Positions 1-10,186 of a stretch of DNA of 64,000 nt are shown piece after piece. The notes below the pieces were generated by a model, which did not search any database, was not told where the DNA came from, and saw nothing but the letters and a program-made list of their open reading frames with translations. Positions within the stretch are counted from its first letter, which is position 1. Each line of letters opens with the position of its first letter. A program made the translations under genes and the position numbers. The DNA comes from Pseudofabraea citricarpa (Eukaryota > Ascomycota > Leotiomycetes > Helotiales > Dermateaceae): contig JAPWGK010000003.1 in assembly GCA_029641185.1 (NCBI GenBank), positions 930,001 to 994,000 of the forward strand. The letters are read 5' to 3'.

Positions 1-314
1 TCAAAGCTGTCTCAATACTTCTGAAGCCGTTCGTTGCCCGGACCTTGCGGATTTAACTCGGTCCGCTACCTACAGTCGAGGAAGGCAAGGGAGTCGGCGA
101 ATGTCAAAATAAGGGCTGGGTAATGCTGACATGACATGACAGTCTTCAAAGCCCGCGGGAAAGCTAAGTATTGCTGTGACTCGACAACCATTGCGTGCGT
201 ATACAAGTGCAACGGCACAACACACACGTCTCACTTCGGGCTCGACAAAACAAACACCACAGGTCTCAGCTACGGCATCAACTCTGAACAACTCACTAAA
301 GTACCATCGACACA
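1..314. other. 5' flank of the DUF1348 gene
   Basis: No coding signal that I can support. The last ~100 bases before the ATG at 315 are C/A-rich (ACAAAACAAACACCACAGG-like), as is usual for fungal 5' leaders. No partial gene entering from the left edge is recognisable. Confidence 0.5.
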
Positions 315-973
315 ATGGCTACAGGCAAAGATGAGGGCAAACCTCCCTATCCGCCTTTCACTCGAGAGACAGCACAGATCAAGGTCAAGGCAGCACAGGA
401 TCTCTGGAATACCAAGTATGTGGAAAAAACAGACCAAATACTTCCCTCGCCTGGGAGAATCAACCAAGCTGACCAGTACCACAGGAACCCAGCTGTGGTG
501 AAGAATGGTTACACATCTGACTCTATCTGGCGTAACCGAGATACCTTTCTCAATGGCCGTGACGAAATCGAAGAATTCTTGTCCAAGAAGTGGTCGGTCG
601 AGAATGGATATCGCCTACGAAAAGAACTGTTCGCCTTCACAGATAACAAGGTAATCGCCAATACCCTTCTTCGGATCAATACTCCAAAGTTGTAGTTGAT
701 AGTAGATCAGCTTTTGATCTTGCTTGCCTGCATAGCAGAACTTATAGAGAACTAACAGACTTGAAGATCGCCGTCCAATTCTGGTATGAATGGTATGACA
801 CGACAGGACAATGGTGGAGGACCTATGGCCTTGAGGACTGGACTTTTGCCGAAAATGGACTCATGGCGAAGAGACAGATGAGTGGCAATGATGTCAAATT
901 GACTGAGGAAGAGAGATGGTTCAAAGAGGGAGTTGACATCAACGAGGTTGACATCGGAGCCAAACATTGGTAG
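315..973 (+). CDS. DUF1348 / SnoaL-like NTF2-fold protein
   Basis: Proposed exons are 315-415, 485-650 and 767-973, giving 157 aa, the usual length of the family. Removing the two introns brings together the family's blocks: a PPF-T-TA-KV-AA-D-WN start, then Y-T-S-D-S-WRNRD, GR-EI--FL--KW--E--YRL-KEL-AFT-NKIAV-F-YEW-D--GQW-R-YG-E-W-F, and an N-D-KL-E-ERWF C-terminal block. Intron 1 (416-484, GTATGT...ACAG) is 69 nt, so its retention keeps the frame open. Intron 2 (651-766) has an ACTAACA branch site and an AAG acceptor. The fold is a small cone-shaped NTF2-like domain, probably cytosolic. The substrate is unknown, and many family members are annotated only as nuclear transport factor 2 family. 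Family identity is solid; molecular function is not. Confidence 0.85.
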
Positions 974-2319
974 AAGCCTCAGGGTCTACTTTACTTGACG
1001 ATGGCTTTGAGGGATAGACACCTGGAGGTCATCTCGAACAAACAGGATAACTAACACGGAGGCCATTTTGCAGACAAGAAGCTCTTCCCGCTTGCTATTA
1101 TACAGCGATCTGCAATGACGTTTCACTACAAGACATTGCATTGGTAACAGGTTGTCGTCATGCTATCGATCCCATTGAAGATAAATGAAGTTGCGGGGGC
1201 AGAGAGACAGATCTATCGGGATACTCCCGAAAGCAAGTTCACTCACCTCGACTCGGACACTAAGCTAAGCCACCATAAGCAAGGAGAAAAGTCTCTGTGC
1301 AACACAAAAAAAAACATTGAGGGATACTTTCAGAAATTACTTTGTTTTTCTTCCGTTTCACACAACTCATGCTTCAACCTCGTGAAGCCCCCTGATGGTG
1401 CAGACTTTGTACATGAGAACGTGATCCGCTCAAAAGCAAGGACCCGGAGCTTTCGACGCTGTGCAGCTCGTGATTCTTGATGGCCGGCCAATGAAATCAA
1501 GTGATTGTCATATGCTGCGGAAACCCGTGAGTCGTACGTCTCCATCTTCTCATAGCAATTTCGCCAATCTTGATCTTGAAGATGGGCAAGCTGTAGAGAG
1601 AGCGGCCCGGAGTCATCCAGTAGCAGCTACGGCCATGCCAGACAATGGGAACCGAGAGGCAGATCAGGTACCAGGTGGCTCTTGAGTGCGCACTCGCAAA
1701 AGATCTGCATCTGCTATATGATAGAAAAGATGCAACCTGCAGCGCATCAGCCATGATATCTGGAAATCAAGCGAGGTTGAAAAAATCAATTCGATATTTC
1801 TTGGGAACACGAGCTCATCCTGGGCCTTAAAAATAAAGCAAGGGGCGGGCAGCGTAGCAGCCTACACAACCAGCCAATTGTACTGGTAGGGACTGGGGTT
1901 CCGAAGTATCCAGGCCCATGGGAGAACGCCTCTGCTGGGTAAGTCCCCTTCTGAGAATCGGGTACAGTAGATCAGGTCTTGTTTCCAGACCGCGGCCACG
2001 GGACGACGCACAAGGATGTATAGATGATCTTGTGAGATGAAGTTATCTCGTCGCCCATACAGTTCCCCCAATGAAGTCGTACAGTGCCCGTAACGTTGGT
2101 GCGCAACGTCTTCTGTTCACGGACAGCTGCAGAGACCGCTGTATGACCTCTGTCCGTGAACAGACTGCCCTCTGGCCTCACCTCACACCTTTCCCGCTGC
2201 CAGGCTAACAAATCGCTCATCACATCCTGCTTCGAGGCCAGCCCAGCAGAGATATCTTCTCGATGGCCCGGCGCCGATATATTGCTTTTTAGGGTGCTCA
2301 TTGGCCCTGGAACGCTCGG
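974..2319. other. Intergenic region, no intact gene
   Basis: Between the DUF1348 gene and a decayed reading frame. Only short open frames without recognisable domains are present. A 15-bp perfect inverted repeat lies at 2112-2164 and is listed separately. The minus-strand frame 1972-2301 continues the frame of the decayed gene to its right, so it may be that gene's eroded 3' end. Confidence 0.45.
2112..2164. repeat. Perfect 15-bp inverted repeat (hairpin)
   Basis: The arm 2112-2126 (TCTGTTCACGGACAG) is exactly complementary to 2150-2164 (CTGTCCGTGAACAGA), separated by a 23-nt spacer. It would form a strong stem-loop in DNA or RNA. No poly-T follows, so it is not an obvious terminator. It could equally be the remnant of a transposon end or a palindromic factor-binding site. 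Confidence 0.8.
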
Positions 2320-2935
2320 TCATTGGGCTAGCGATGCTTCTGGCAAGTCCCCCGCATCTTTCAGCTTCTCGGCAATCTCGAATGCGTGCATGGCGCATCT
2401 GTAGAAGCGACGAGCACTCCTTCGACCGCACCACCACCTCTCAGCCTCTGACATACATGTGATACGGCCATCCTCTGCCCAGTGGTGCTGGAGACGAAGC
2501 CTGTTGAGCACCACCATTGTAGCTTTGACAACAACTACGCTGCGTCATGCAACACCCCGTCGTGACAGATAGCTCAGGAGCCCCTTTCGCTGTCGGTCGC
2601 TGAAGAGAAGTTCCACCAGGCGCTATGGTTCGACAAGAGCTGCTTCTGTATCTCCTTGCTTGCCGGTCGGTCATCTAGAGGATCGTAGTCCACGTTGTGC
2701 TGGAGGCGTGGCAAACATGGATAGCTTATTGATCCCAAAACAGCCCTCTTCGGAGCAAGCCAGAGGATAGTGTATGCTGTGGCGGTTGTCCAAGAAGAAG
2801 TCCTAAGGCAGACTGAAGCTTGCTGCTACGCCATGGAGTTCACCGATTGGATCCTGTGAATGGTGCAGTCTGGTCAAGTTAGTCAACAAGACCTCAACCG
2901 TCCCGCCCCCATCATACACTCCATCTTACCCGGTA
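2320..2935 (-). pseudogene. Decayed protein-coding gene, family unknown
   Basis: Reading the minus strand from about 2935 down to 2320 gives roughly 200 codons of protein-like sequence that stays coherent only if the frame is changed twice, near 2690 and near 2580. It is interrupted by about three stops: TAG near 2805 and two TGA codons, near 2550 and at 2320-2322. Conserved-looking blocks include HYPLACSEEGC, DYDPLDDRPASKEIQKQ, NHSAWWNF, LLSYLSRRGV and a basic helix ARRFYRCAMHAFEIAEKL. The two TGA stops could each derive from CGA by C-to-T change, as in RIP. I do not recognise the family. It could also be a multi-exon gene that I mis-frame, but the shifts are too close together for ordinary introns. 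Confidence 0.45.
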
Positions 2936-3346
2936 CAAGTGTCCAATCGATAAAGCAATGAGGATGAAACGTGAATAATCCCAACCAGGGAGTCGACTTC
3001 GATGGCGGGCGAGTTTAGTGAACAATAGCTGCAGGGGTGGTGGGAGAAAAGTCGAGTAGCAGTAGCTGCTTCTGCCCTATAAAGACTGATTTCGCCTTGT
3101 GCAGCTCAGGTCGTCACGATCGTCACACTCGAACGCAACCGAAGTCGCTCCTCCTTATTTTGTACGCACTAGACGTCTTTCTACTGCACGCGTCCCTCTT
3201 TTCATACACTCCTTATCTCCTTAGAACTTCTTATCCTGAGTTCTCTTCCCGCTCTTGAACTACTCAGCTCCCCCGTCGTGTTATAAACTGTTCAGCCTTT
3301 CCTCGTACCCGCTTCCCACCCTCACACTCAGTACCAGTCTTCCAAG
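2936..3346 (+). promoter_or_regulatory. Promoter and leader of the Rax1-like gene
   Basis: Pyrimidine-rich stretches (CTTTCTACTGCACGCGTCCC, CTCCTTATCTCC, TTCCTCGTACCC) precede the ATG at 3347, typical of ascomycete promoter and 5'UTR DNA. The start context is CCAAGATGG, a good fungal initiation context. No specific operator was identified. Confidence 0.4.
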
Positions 3347-4829
3347 ATGGTATACAACCTCACCTATCGTCGACCAGCCCATGTGCCTGGGTATACGAGC
3401 AGTGAAGCCACCGACTCAGATGGTGGAAGTCAGAGCTCAGGCTCCGAGAGGACCACCGTTGGAATCCCAGAGGCACTATCCTTTGATAAGATCATCAATG
3501 GTGGAACCTGTCCCGTGAGTTATACCAAGCTGCTAAGAAGCGGTTTGTGATTTCTCACGTATTACGCACACTGACAATCGAACAGCCCTGCACGACGCGC
3601 GACTTCATGAACTATCTCCTCCACGTAGAGAGAGCCGCCGAGAACTTGCAGTTCTTCCTTTGGCACCGTGACTACTCACAGCGTTTCAATGAAGCCAGCA
3701 AGTCCGAGACTGCTCTTGCCCCGGAATGGACCCAGGGTCATCAGGAGAAAGCTCTACAAGAAGCTCAAGCTCAGGCAACCGCCAAGAAGGCATTGTTAAA
3801 GAAGTCTGCTGCTGCGGGAAGAGAGATTCTCCAAGGTACTGATTTTGCCGACGATATCAAGGTTGCCGTCGTGGAAAAGCAGGATCCTTTTGTGACTCCC
3901 CCTCAAACAGCCGACAATGGTTCTACGCGCCAAGCAGGAAACCCATGGGATGAGATGACACCGCCCGACAAGGCGCGATCTACTTTCAGTTCTCCTTCTC
4001 ATACTGAGTCGTACACTACTGTCGCTACTGAAGCCTTCCAAGCTGCAGGTTTAAATAAACCATGTAGGTGATATTGGTTTCTCGATACTGTGACTTGAAA
4101 CTAACAACGCTAGTCACGATCCAACCCTTCCGTGAAGAAGTTGAACGTGTCATTGGTACATATATTGCCGAAGGTGCATCTCGAGAGCTCAACCTCTCGT
4201 CGCGTGAACGTTATGCTGTACTACGAGCGCTTGAGTATACTACACACCCATCTGCCTTTCGAGCCGTTCAAAAGACAATTGAATCAAGTCTTCGCAATCA
4301 AGCCCACAAAAATTTCATTCGATGGTCTATCTGCAATGGTAATCGCGCTAGAGTTATCTTTGCAAGAGGTCTTGGAGTTGGTGTGATCATCATTGGGATT
4401 GTCACAGGTATTCTCATCGCTCTTAGTGGTGTTGGTCGAGGTTGGCGGGTACTACCTTTGATCCTTGATGTTATCGGTGTGGCCACTTTGATTGCTGCGT
4501 ACAAAGGCATGTGCGTCGTTCTTCATGGCATGCATCACCGTCACCTTCGTCCATGGGAGTTGTTCGAGGACGCCGGTGATGAGTACAAGTTGAGAGATTC
4601 CATGGATTCGTTCGGCTCTAAATACAGTTACGAAGACGAGCCATGGGTTATCAAGTACGACAAGCGCAATATTATCCGCAAAGTTTTCGACAAGGAGATC
4701 TGGATCGAAGAACCTGCGCTCCGCCAAATCCAAGACACCATATTCATCCAAGCCATGCTTGGAGCTTTTGTCACTGGTGCCATCATCACGGGTATTATCG
4801 TTGCTGTCCCCCCTGGACATTTGTTTTAA
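3347..4829 (+). CDS. rax1: Rax1-like RGS-domain membrane protein
   Basis: Exons 3347-3514, 3586-4063 and 4114-4829 encode 453 aa. Joining exons 1 and 2 creates the RGS-like start TCPPCTTRDFMNYL followed by HVERAAENLQFFLWHRDY, the hallmark of the fungal Rax1/RgsD-type RGS domain (about residues 50-290, split by a low-complexity insert rich in Ala, Gln and Lys). After SRERYAVLRALEYTTHPSAF come three hydrophobic segments: one near 300-325, one near 330-355, and one at the extreme C-terminus ending VPPGHLF. Rax1 in yeast is a bud-site selection membrane protein; in aspergilli the homologue is a G-protein signalling modulator. Introns are 71 and 50 nt, the second with ACTAAC. G-alpha GAP activity is unproven for this subfamily. 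The family call is strong. Confidence 0.85.
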
Positions 4830-6319
4830 TTATTTTCTTTCGTTTTCATATTCTCTGTTCAAAGGTCTTTTCTGGATTTGCCTGGAATCTACAAAATTCT
4901 TAGGAGCATATCCATGTTGCTCAAATTTGCTTGTACAGTTGGCTAGGAAAATGATGGTACGGCGGCGGGTATTGACTGGTGTGTCTCGCCGTCTCACACA
5001 TGTTTTTTTCTTTTTTCTTTTTTTTCTTTTTTTTCTTTTTTTCTTTTTCGAACTTTTCGACAGGGGGAGCATGGAAGAAGGAGGAAGGAGGAGAGGGGAA
5101 AAAGAAAAGGAACCATAGTGATGGTTAGGCTTCTTCCTCCTTGTGTTTAAATGGGAAGAGTAATACCCATCTTGTCTGGTTTTCTTTTTGTTTTGTATCT
5201 TTTTGCGATCATGTATGCTAGATAGGTAATTTGCTGTGTTAAATGGGATAAGGTCGGTTGGGGTGCTTTGGGTTGGTTGGCTTGGGATTGTATTGATGGA
5301 TTGCGTCTGGTCTGGTCTGGTCTGGTAGGACAGGAAAATAAAGTGAAGGGCCCGGGGGTTTTTTTTCTTCGTGTTTGAAATTGCTAGGCTCAGCTCAGGT
5401 AGATTGAACGTGGATGGGATGTGACGAAGTGGGAATCAAGTCAACACTTTATTCTTCTCTATGTTCTTTTCATTCGGCTTTTTCTTACTGGAAATATCAT
5501 GATGCTTGTAAGGGATTGTGATGTGAGGTGGTTAATCGATCCAGCCTGGGTTGATTTGCCGCAGTAAGGAAGTGTAACCTTCCTTTTTTCTATCTCTCTT
5601 CAGGTTCTTACGATAGCTACCTATCGTTAATTAGACTCACTCGAGATACATACATCTAAGTACATCCGCATATACTCCGAAAACACGAAAACAGAAGAAA
5701 AATAAATAAAAGAAAATCAGGTACAGAGGAACGGAACTACAAACTCGGTAGATCTCAAAAGCCTCCTTATTTTTCCGTTCTCTTTCTTCTTTTCCTTGCA
5801 AGTTCTTGATTCGTGAAAGACAGAGGTCCCAGATCCTGTGTGTGATAGGTAACAAGTGAAGAATATGTCACGTCTATTTCTATAATGCAAGAGCGTCTGG
5901 TCTACTTTCACTTCTCCTTCCCCATTCCCTTCGCGCTCTTTTCCCTTTTTTCTTTTTCCTCTTTCAAAATGATACGCCTGCCGTGCCAGCCTTCCTTGCC
6001 TTCCTACCTGCCGCCACCGCCGCCGCCCCGCGTTATCGTATCAAATCAAATCTAGTTCGTAAAACACATTGGACGGATATCTTTTTTTTCTCTCCAGAAA
6101 TGAAGAGATGGGATGAAACTCTTTATAAGAATGTGAGGTGGAGGGCGAGTGGGAATATATGAGTCCTGTGTACTCTCTCCCCTCTTCTCTTTTTCTTTTC
6201 TTTTTTCTTTTCCTTTCTTCTGTGCTGAGTCCCTCGCTTCTTTTCCCGCTCGCTCTGTCATCTGCAATACTATACTCTTCGCCTCTATCCAGTCTACCTT
6301 CTCATTCTACATGCTCCAC
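4830..6319. other. Convergent 3' region, no gene
   Basis: The 3' flanks of the Rax1-like gene (+) and the NAA50-like gene (-). The DNA is dominated by T/C tracts (5002-5048, 5935-5965, 6180-6225) and A/G tracts. Short tandem repeats such as (GGTCT)n occur near 5309-5325. No RNA gene or conserved frame is seen. Confidence 0.5.
5002..5048 (+). repeat. Polypyrimidine (T-rich) tract
   Basis: A run of T's interrupted only by single C's, on the coding strand about 170 nt downstream of the Rax1-like stop codon. It probably lies in the 3'UTR or polyadenylation region. Confidence 0.7.
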
Positions 6320-7330
6320 TCAAGCGCCATAAGCTGCTGGTGGATATGCTCTATCCTTTTTCTTCTTGCCGCCCGCACTCCTCGACGTCGAACTGCTCCT
6401 CGAGCTCGGTCCAGAAGGCACACTCAACAAGCCCAGATCTGTGGGAAGATCATTCCACTCCCTCTCTGGTCTCCGGTCCTGGAATGACGCCGTATGCTGC
6501 ATCGTCGGTCTTCCTGGCGTGCTAGGTTTCGGCGGCGAGGTGGATTCTGACTTGTGAGAGAGGTGATCGCTGGGAGAGAGGCGTCTGCGTAAGAGCAGTG
6601 CCGTGTCGGGCTTCAACCGGCGGTAATACCCAGGGATCACACCTTCGTCCCGCTGGAATCCCCGCGCCGCATACCACTCCAATGCCTCGCTGTTCTCGGT
6701 CCATACGTGGGCGTATAAGCTCGCGATCTTGATGTCTTTCTGCGCGACGGCGGCTGAGATGACCGTCTCGAGCGCGCTGGTCGCGAGCCCTTGTGAGCGG
6801 TACGGCGACAGAAGTGCCAGTGACTGGACGTAGATGTCGTGGCTCGTAGGGTCGCTTGGGTTGGCGTCTAATCGACATACGATGCCGCCAACGACTTTTG
6901 CTTCGGCTCCTACGGCATCAGTCCACTGTATGGCGCGCGAGAAATTCGACGGCGTCAGGATGCTGTGGTAGAAACTGTCCGGGTAGCTGATGGGGAGGAG
7001 CAGCGAGTTGATCCGTCGTAGTGGTTGGATATGTTGCTCCTGGACTATAGTGATGCTTGCTCGTTCCGGGAGCGACTTGGACGATATCGACGACGACGAT
7101 GAAGCGCCATGGGGATTGATGGGCGGTGAAACTGCTGGAGGGGGAGGAATTGAGCTGGGTTTTGGTGGTGGAGGAAGACCAGAATTCGCAGTACTGCTTA
7201 CTGGCGTTGTTGGTGGTGGTGTATATTTGGGGGTTTGAGGTTGGAAGAATGTCCGGATGGAGGACTGGACTGTTTGTGTACGTGGAGGGAGTGAGGTGTT
7301 CATGGTGTTTGACGTGCCATTGACTTCCAT
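6320..7330 (-). CDS. NAA50/San-like GNAT N-acetyltransferase
   Basis: Single exon, 336 aa. Residues ~91-240 form a GNAT domain: a SITIV-EQHI--LRRINSLLLPISYPDSFY start, close to the Naa50 (San) signature, then GG-VCRLD, YVQSLALLSPYRSQGLA with the acetyl-CoA loop R178-S-Q-G-L-A183, and the closing LYAHVWTENSEALEWYAARGF. Naa50 enzymes acetylate N-terminal Met residues and, in animals, support sister-chromatid cohesion. The N-terminus (1-90) is Pro/Ser-rich and carries Q22-S-S-I25-R-T-F28-F29, which fits the PCNA-interacting PIP-box pattern Q-x-x-I-x-x-F-F. The C-terminus is a disordered Ser/Arg tail with GGKKKK. It is divergent with the Sgf11-like gene 623 bp away. Family call is fairly sure; PCNA binding is inference. 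Confidence 0.82.
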   Translation of the reverse strand: MEVNGTSNTMNTSLPPRTQTVQSSIRTFFQPQTPKYTPPPTTPVSSTANSGLPPPPKPSSIPPPPAVSPPINPHGASSSSSISSKSLPERASITIVQEQHIQPLRRINSLLLPISYPDSFYHSILTPSNFSRAIQWTDAVGAEAKVVGGIVCRLDANPSDPTSHDIYVQSLALLSPYRSQGLATSALETVISAAVAQKDIKIASLYAHVWTENSEALEWYAARGFQRDEGVIPGYYRRLKPDTALLLRRRLSPSDHLSHKSESTSPPKPSTPGRPTMQHTASFQDRRPEREWNDLPTDLGLLSVPSGPSSRSSSTSRSAGGKKKKDRAYPPAAYGA

Positions 7331-7953
7331 GATGATGGTGGTGGTGGTGGTTGTTGTTCCGAGATGGTAAAGAGAGTAGAGAGAGCGATGCAGGGCGTTT
7401 TATTGCAAGAGGTCGTGAAAGAACGAGCAGCCATTAAATGCGCTATGTGGCATCATCATCATCTACTGATCGGAATGGTATCGTTCGTTCGGTAGCAAAT
7501 CATCCAGACTCGACCCGCGAACGGCCACCACCCCTCACACACCAGATCACGGGATCTGGCCTCCCCGATAAGAATCCTTATCTGGCCCCCCTGTTCCTGT
7601 TCGGTGCACAGCTTGTCGGACGGTTTCACGGTTTCACGACAAACACCTTTCGCCCCGGCTGCCAATTATCGGATACTGTACATCAGCGTTGGTAACAACC
7701 ACGGCTTTTCAATCCAATCTACCCCCCAATTCCCACGCAATTCTATCCCTGCGGCGTCCCCCATCGCTGGGAATCCCAGGTCGCAATTGAGTCCCTAATG
7801 GCCATGTAATACGATGCCAGCTCCCCCTGCGCGTCCTTCTCCAGCCTTGTACTCGACCCGGTCCAGCATCAGCAAGCTCGCCGAAGAACATCCCTTTTCA
7901 CAGCTCGCATTTCTCTCTGCTGCAGCCTGGCCCCCGGCCGTGTTGTCCACCAG
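7331..7953. promoter_or_regulatory. Shared divergent promoter, NAA50-like / Sgf11-like
   Basis: A 623-bp gap between two start codons facing away from each other. It contains a CAT/CAC trinucleotide run next to the NAA50-like start (7331-7350) and no other gene. An upstream ATG at 7814 opens a 60-codon frame overlapping the Sgf11-like start in another frame, so it may act as a uORF if transcription starts that far upstream. Confidence 0.4.
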
Positions 7954-9397
7954 ATGGCTTCCAACGGCGAAAGCTACCCACAAAACGGCCTCATAGTCGC
8001 GGGCGATGACGAGCATACCGATACTATGGGTGAATTGGTATTGATTTTTCCCTCTTCCCTCTCTGCCACATTTTCCCCCGGCTGCCTCCAAAAAACTGCG
8101 TCATAGCTAACGGGTCCATCCATAATAGGCACAAGCCATACTCGACGATGTGTTTTACAACATCATCCACGATATCGTACTAAAGACCCATCGAGACGAG
8201 AAGATAGCGAGGGCGTCATCTGTTGCTATTGTTGTTGAGCGAAAGGCTCAGGAGTCGGATCCCAATAGTCAGGATGATGGGTCGGCGTCCACAACCAAAC
8301 TTCCCCACAAGGTCGAGACGCCAGCAGCTTTATACAAAGATGGAGAGGTCTTTTTGAAGGGCAATCCTCTCAAGACGACCGACGAGATTCGCTGCAACAA
8401 GTGCGGCCTCCCTCGTCTTCTGCATCCGACCGACGGAAATGGAGCTCGGAAACCAGATCCCTCGGTGGAATACTGCAAGCGACGCCCATTTATCGAGAAG
8501 AAAGGGTTCGATATCTATGGTCAGACTTTCCAACCTGAAGGGCCGGGACGAGGAAAGAAGAAGCAACCGAATCCTTTGGTGGCACAGGCAGGAAGTCAGG
8601 ATTCATCATCACCGACCGACGCGAGCAAACCCATCAACTTTCCACACGCGAAATGTCACCACTGTAATACGTTCTTACCTATAAAACGCATGAACAATCA
8701 TATGGCGAAATGTATCGGAGGCGGAGGTCGTGATTCATCTCGAACAGCATTATGGAAGATCCAAAATGGTAATGGTAATGGTAACGGCAGTCAAAATGGT
8801 AGCACGCCACCGGGCAGTCGAAATGGCACACCCATACCAGGCGGCTCCAGTAGTCAGTCTAAGGGCAAGACGAGTCCTAACAAGCGCGATGCTGACGATT
8901 ACGATTCAGAAGAGTCACCGGAGAAGAAAAAGAAGAAGCTGGTCAAGACCAAGGTGTCACTTAATAACCTGTCCAAGGGCAACAAGTTGAAAGCACCAAA
9001 GATGTCTAAGTCAGCCTCACAACATTCATCATCCAATCTGAGCTTCGAACATAGGTTACCAGCTAGTGATGATGACAACAATGAGGATTCCGATGGCGAT
9101 GGCGAGTATGGCACTGTGGTGGTCGAGCCCAAGAAGAAAGCTGCTGCTGCTACTAGTGCCACGCCTACAACGACGAGCAAAATCAAGAGCACCAAGAATG
9201 GAGCTGGGGATAAACATGTTAGAAAGAAATGGTTACTCGGACGTGGAGGTGGTGGCACTGCCGCCAAGTTAGACAACCCTCCTGTCATCGAACCTCCAGA
9301 TACAGCAGCAAAGAAAAATGGTAGTAATGGGAACGGATCAGTGAAGAAAGAGAGGGCTGCTAGCGAGAGTTCGCAGACCCTATCGAGTCCGAATTGA
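7954..9397 (+). CDS. sgf11: Sgf11-like SAGA deubiquitinase-module subunit
   Basis: Exons 7954-8037 and 8129-9397 give 450 aa. Splicing joins MGEL to AQAILDDVFYNIIHDIV, the N-terminal helix by which Sgf11 clasps Sus1 in the SAGA DUB module. The Sgf11 zinc finger follows at about residues 200-215: C-H-H-C ... H-M-A-K-C in KCHHCNTFLPIKRMNNHMAK. A second Cys pair, RCNKCGLPRLLHP with a later YCKRRPF, lies between helix and finger. The remaining ~230 residues are low-complexity with Asn/Gly repeats, an acidic-basic NLS-like stretch (SEESPEKKKKKLVK) and Ser-rich tracts, far longer than the ~100-aa yeast protein. Intron 8038-8128 has an AGCTAAC branch site and a TAG acceptor. The expected role is nuclear, in histone H2B deubiquitination. 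An Sgf73-type identity is less likely. Confidence 0.75.
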
Positions 9398-10186
9398 CGC
9401 TCTGGATATGTAAGAAAAGAAAAGAAAGGAGAAGAAGGAAGAGAAGTCAAGCAGGGTTTTCAGCATCAGCTATTTCATGTGAATAGCATCATCGAAAAAA
9501 TGGAGCATGGTTATTCTTTTCGGGAGGGGTTATTGCTTTTCTCTCTCTGTCTCTCTTTTCATTTGGTGGTTGCTATTGGACTTTAGGGTGGAAGGAAAGG
9601 GGCTTTATAAATGAAGCGAATGAAATCAACTGAACTGAGATACTACTATACATATGGGAGAAGCAAAAAACTTTCAGGTCTGGATAGGTCCATTCTTCTT
9701 ATTTCCTTTTCTACTAATCTCTTGTGCCCTCCCCCCCTCTCTCTCTTGACGTATACGTGTGTGCATCTAGTCTGGCGTTTCCCCCTCTTTCTTTCTCAGC
9801 CTCAAGTTTTCAGTAATGCAGATATGATCTTTGCCTCCCATCTGCCTACTGCTCGGGTCTGGTTATGGGGTCGTTCGCCTCGATGTGTTTTTGTCGTTGT
9901 CATTGTGTTTATTTATTTTGTGAGTGTTCTTGAACTACCTAACCCAATTCTTTGATATGCTACTACTAGTGGGCATTAGTATCTAGATAAAGGTAAATGT
10001 GACGCAATTGCTGAAGCCAAAAAGAAAAAGAGAAATGTATCTAATGATTATCTATGAAGCATGGATTGTCGGATTGTCTATTGCACTATCTCTATATTAC
10101 TCGATCAGTAATTCTAGGTTGTTAAGCTATGTTTACGGCTAGAGAGATCCTGCCATGAAGAAAAATACATATTCTCATCAGCTATT
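9398..10186. other. Convergent 3' region, no gene
   Basis: Between the Sgf11-like stop (+) and the alpha/beta-hydrolase stop (-). A/G-rich then T/C-rich DNA. Short open frames (for example 9611-9955) look like chance. No conserved feature seen. Confidence 0.5.
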
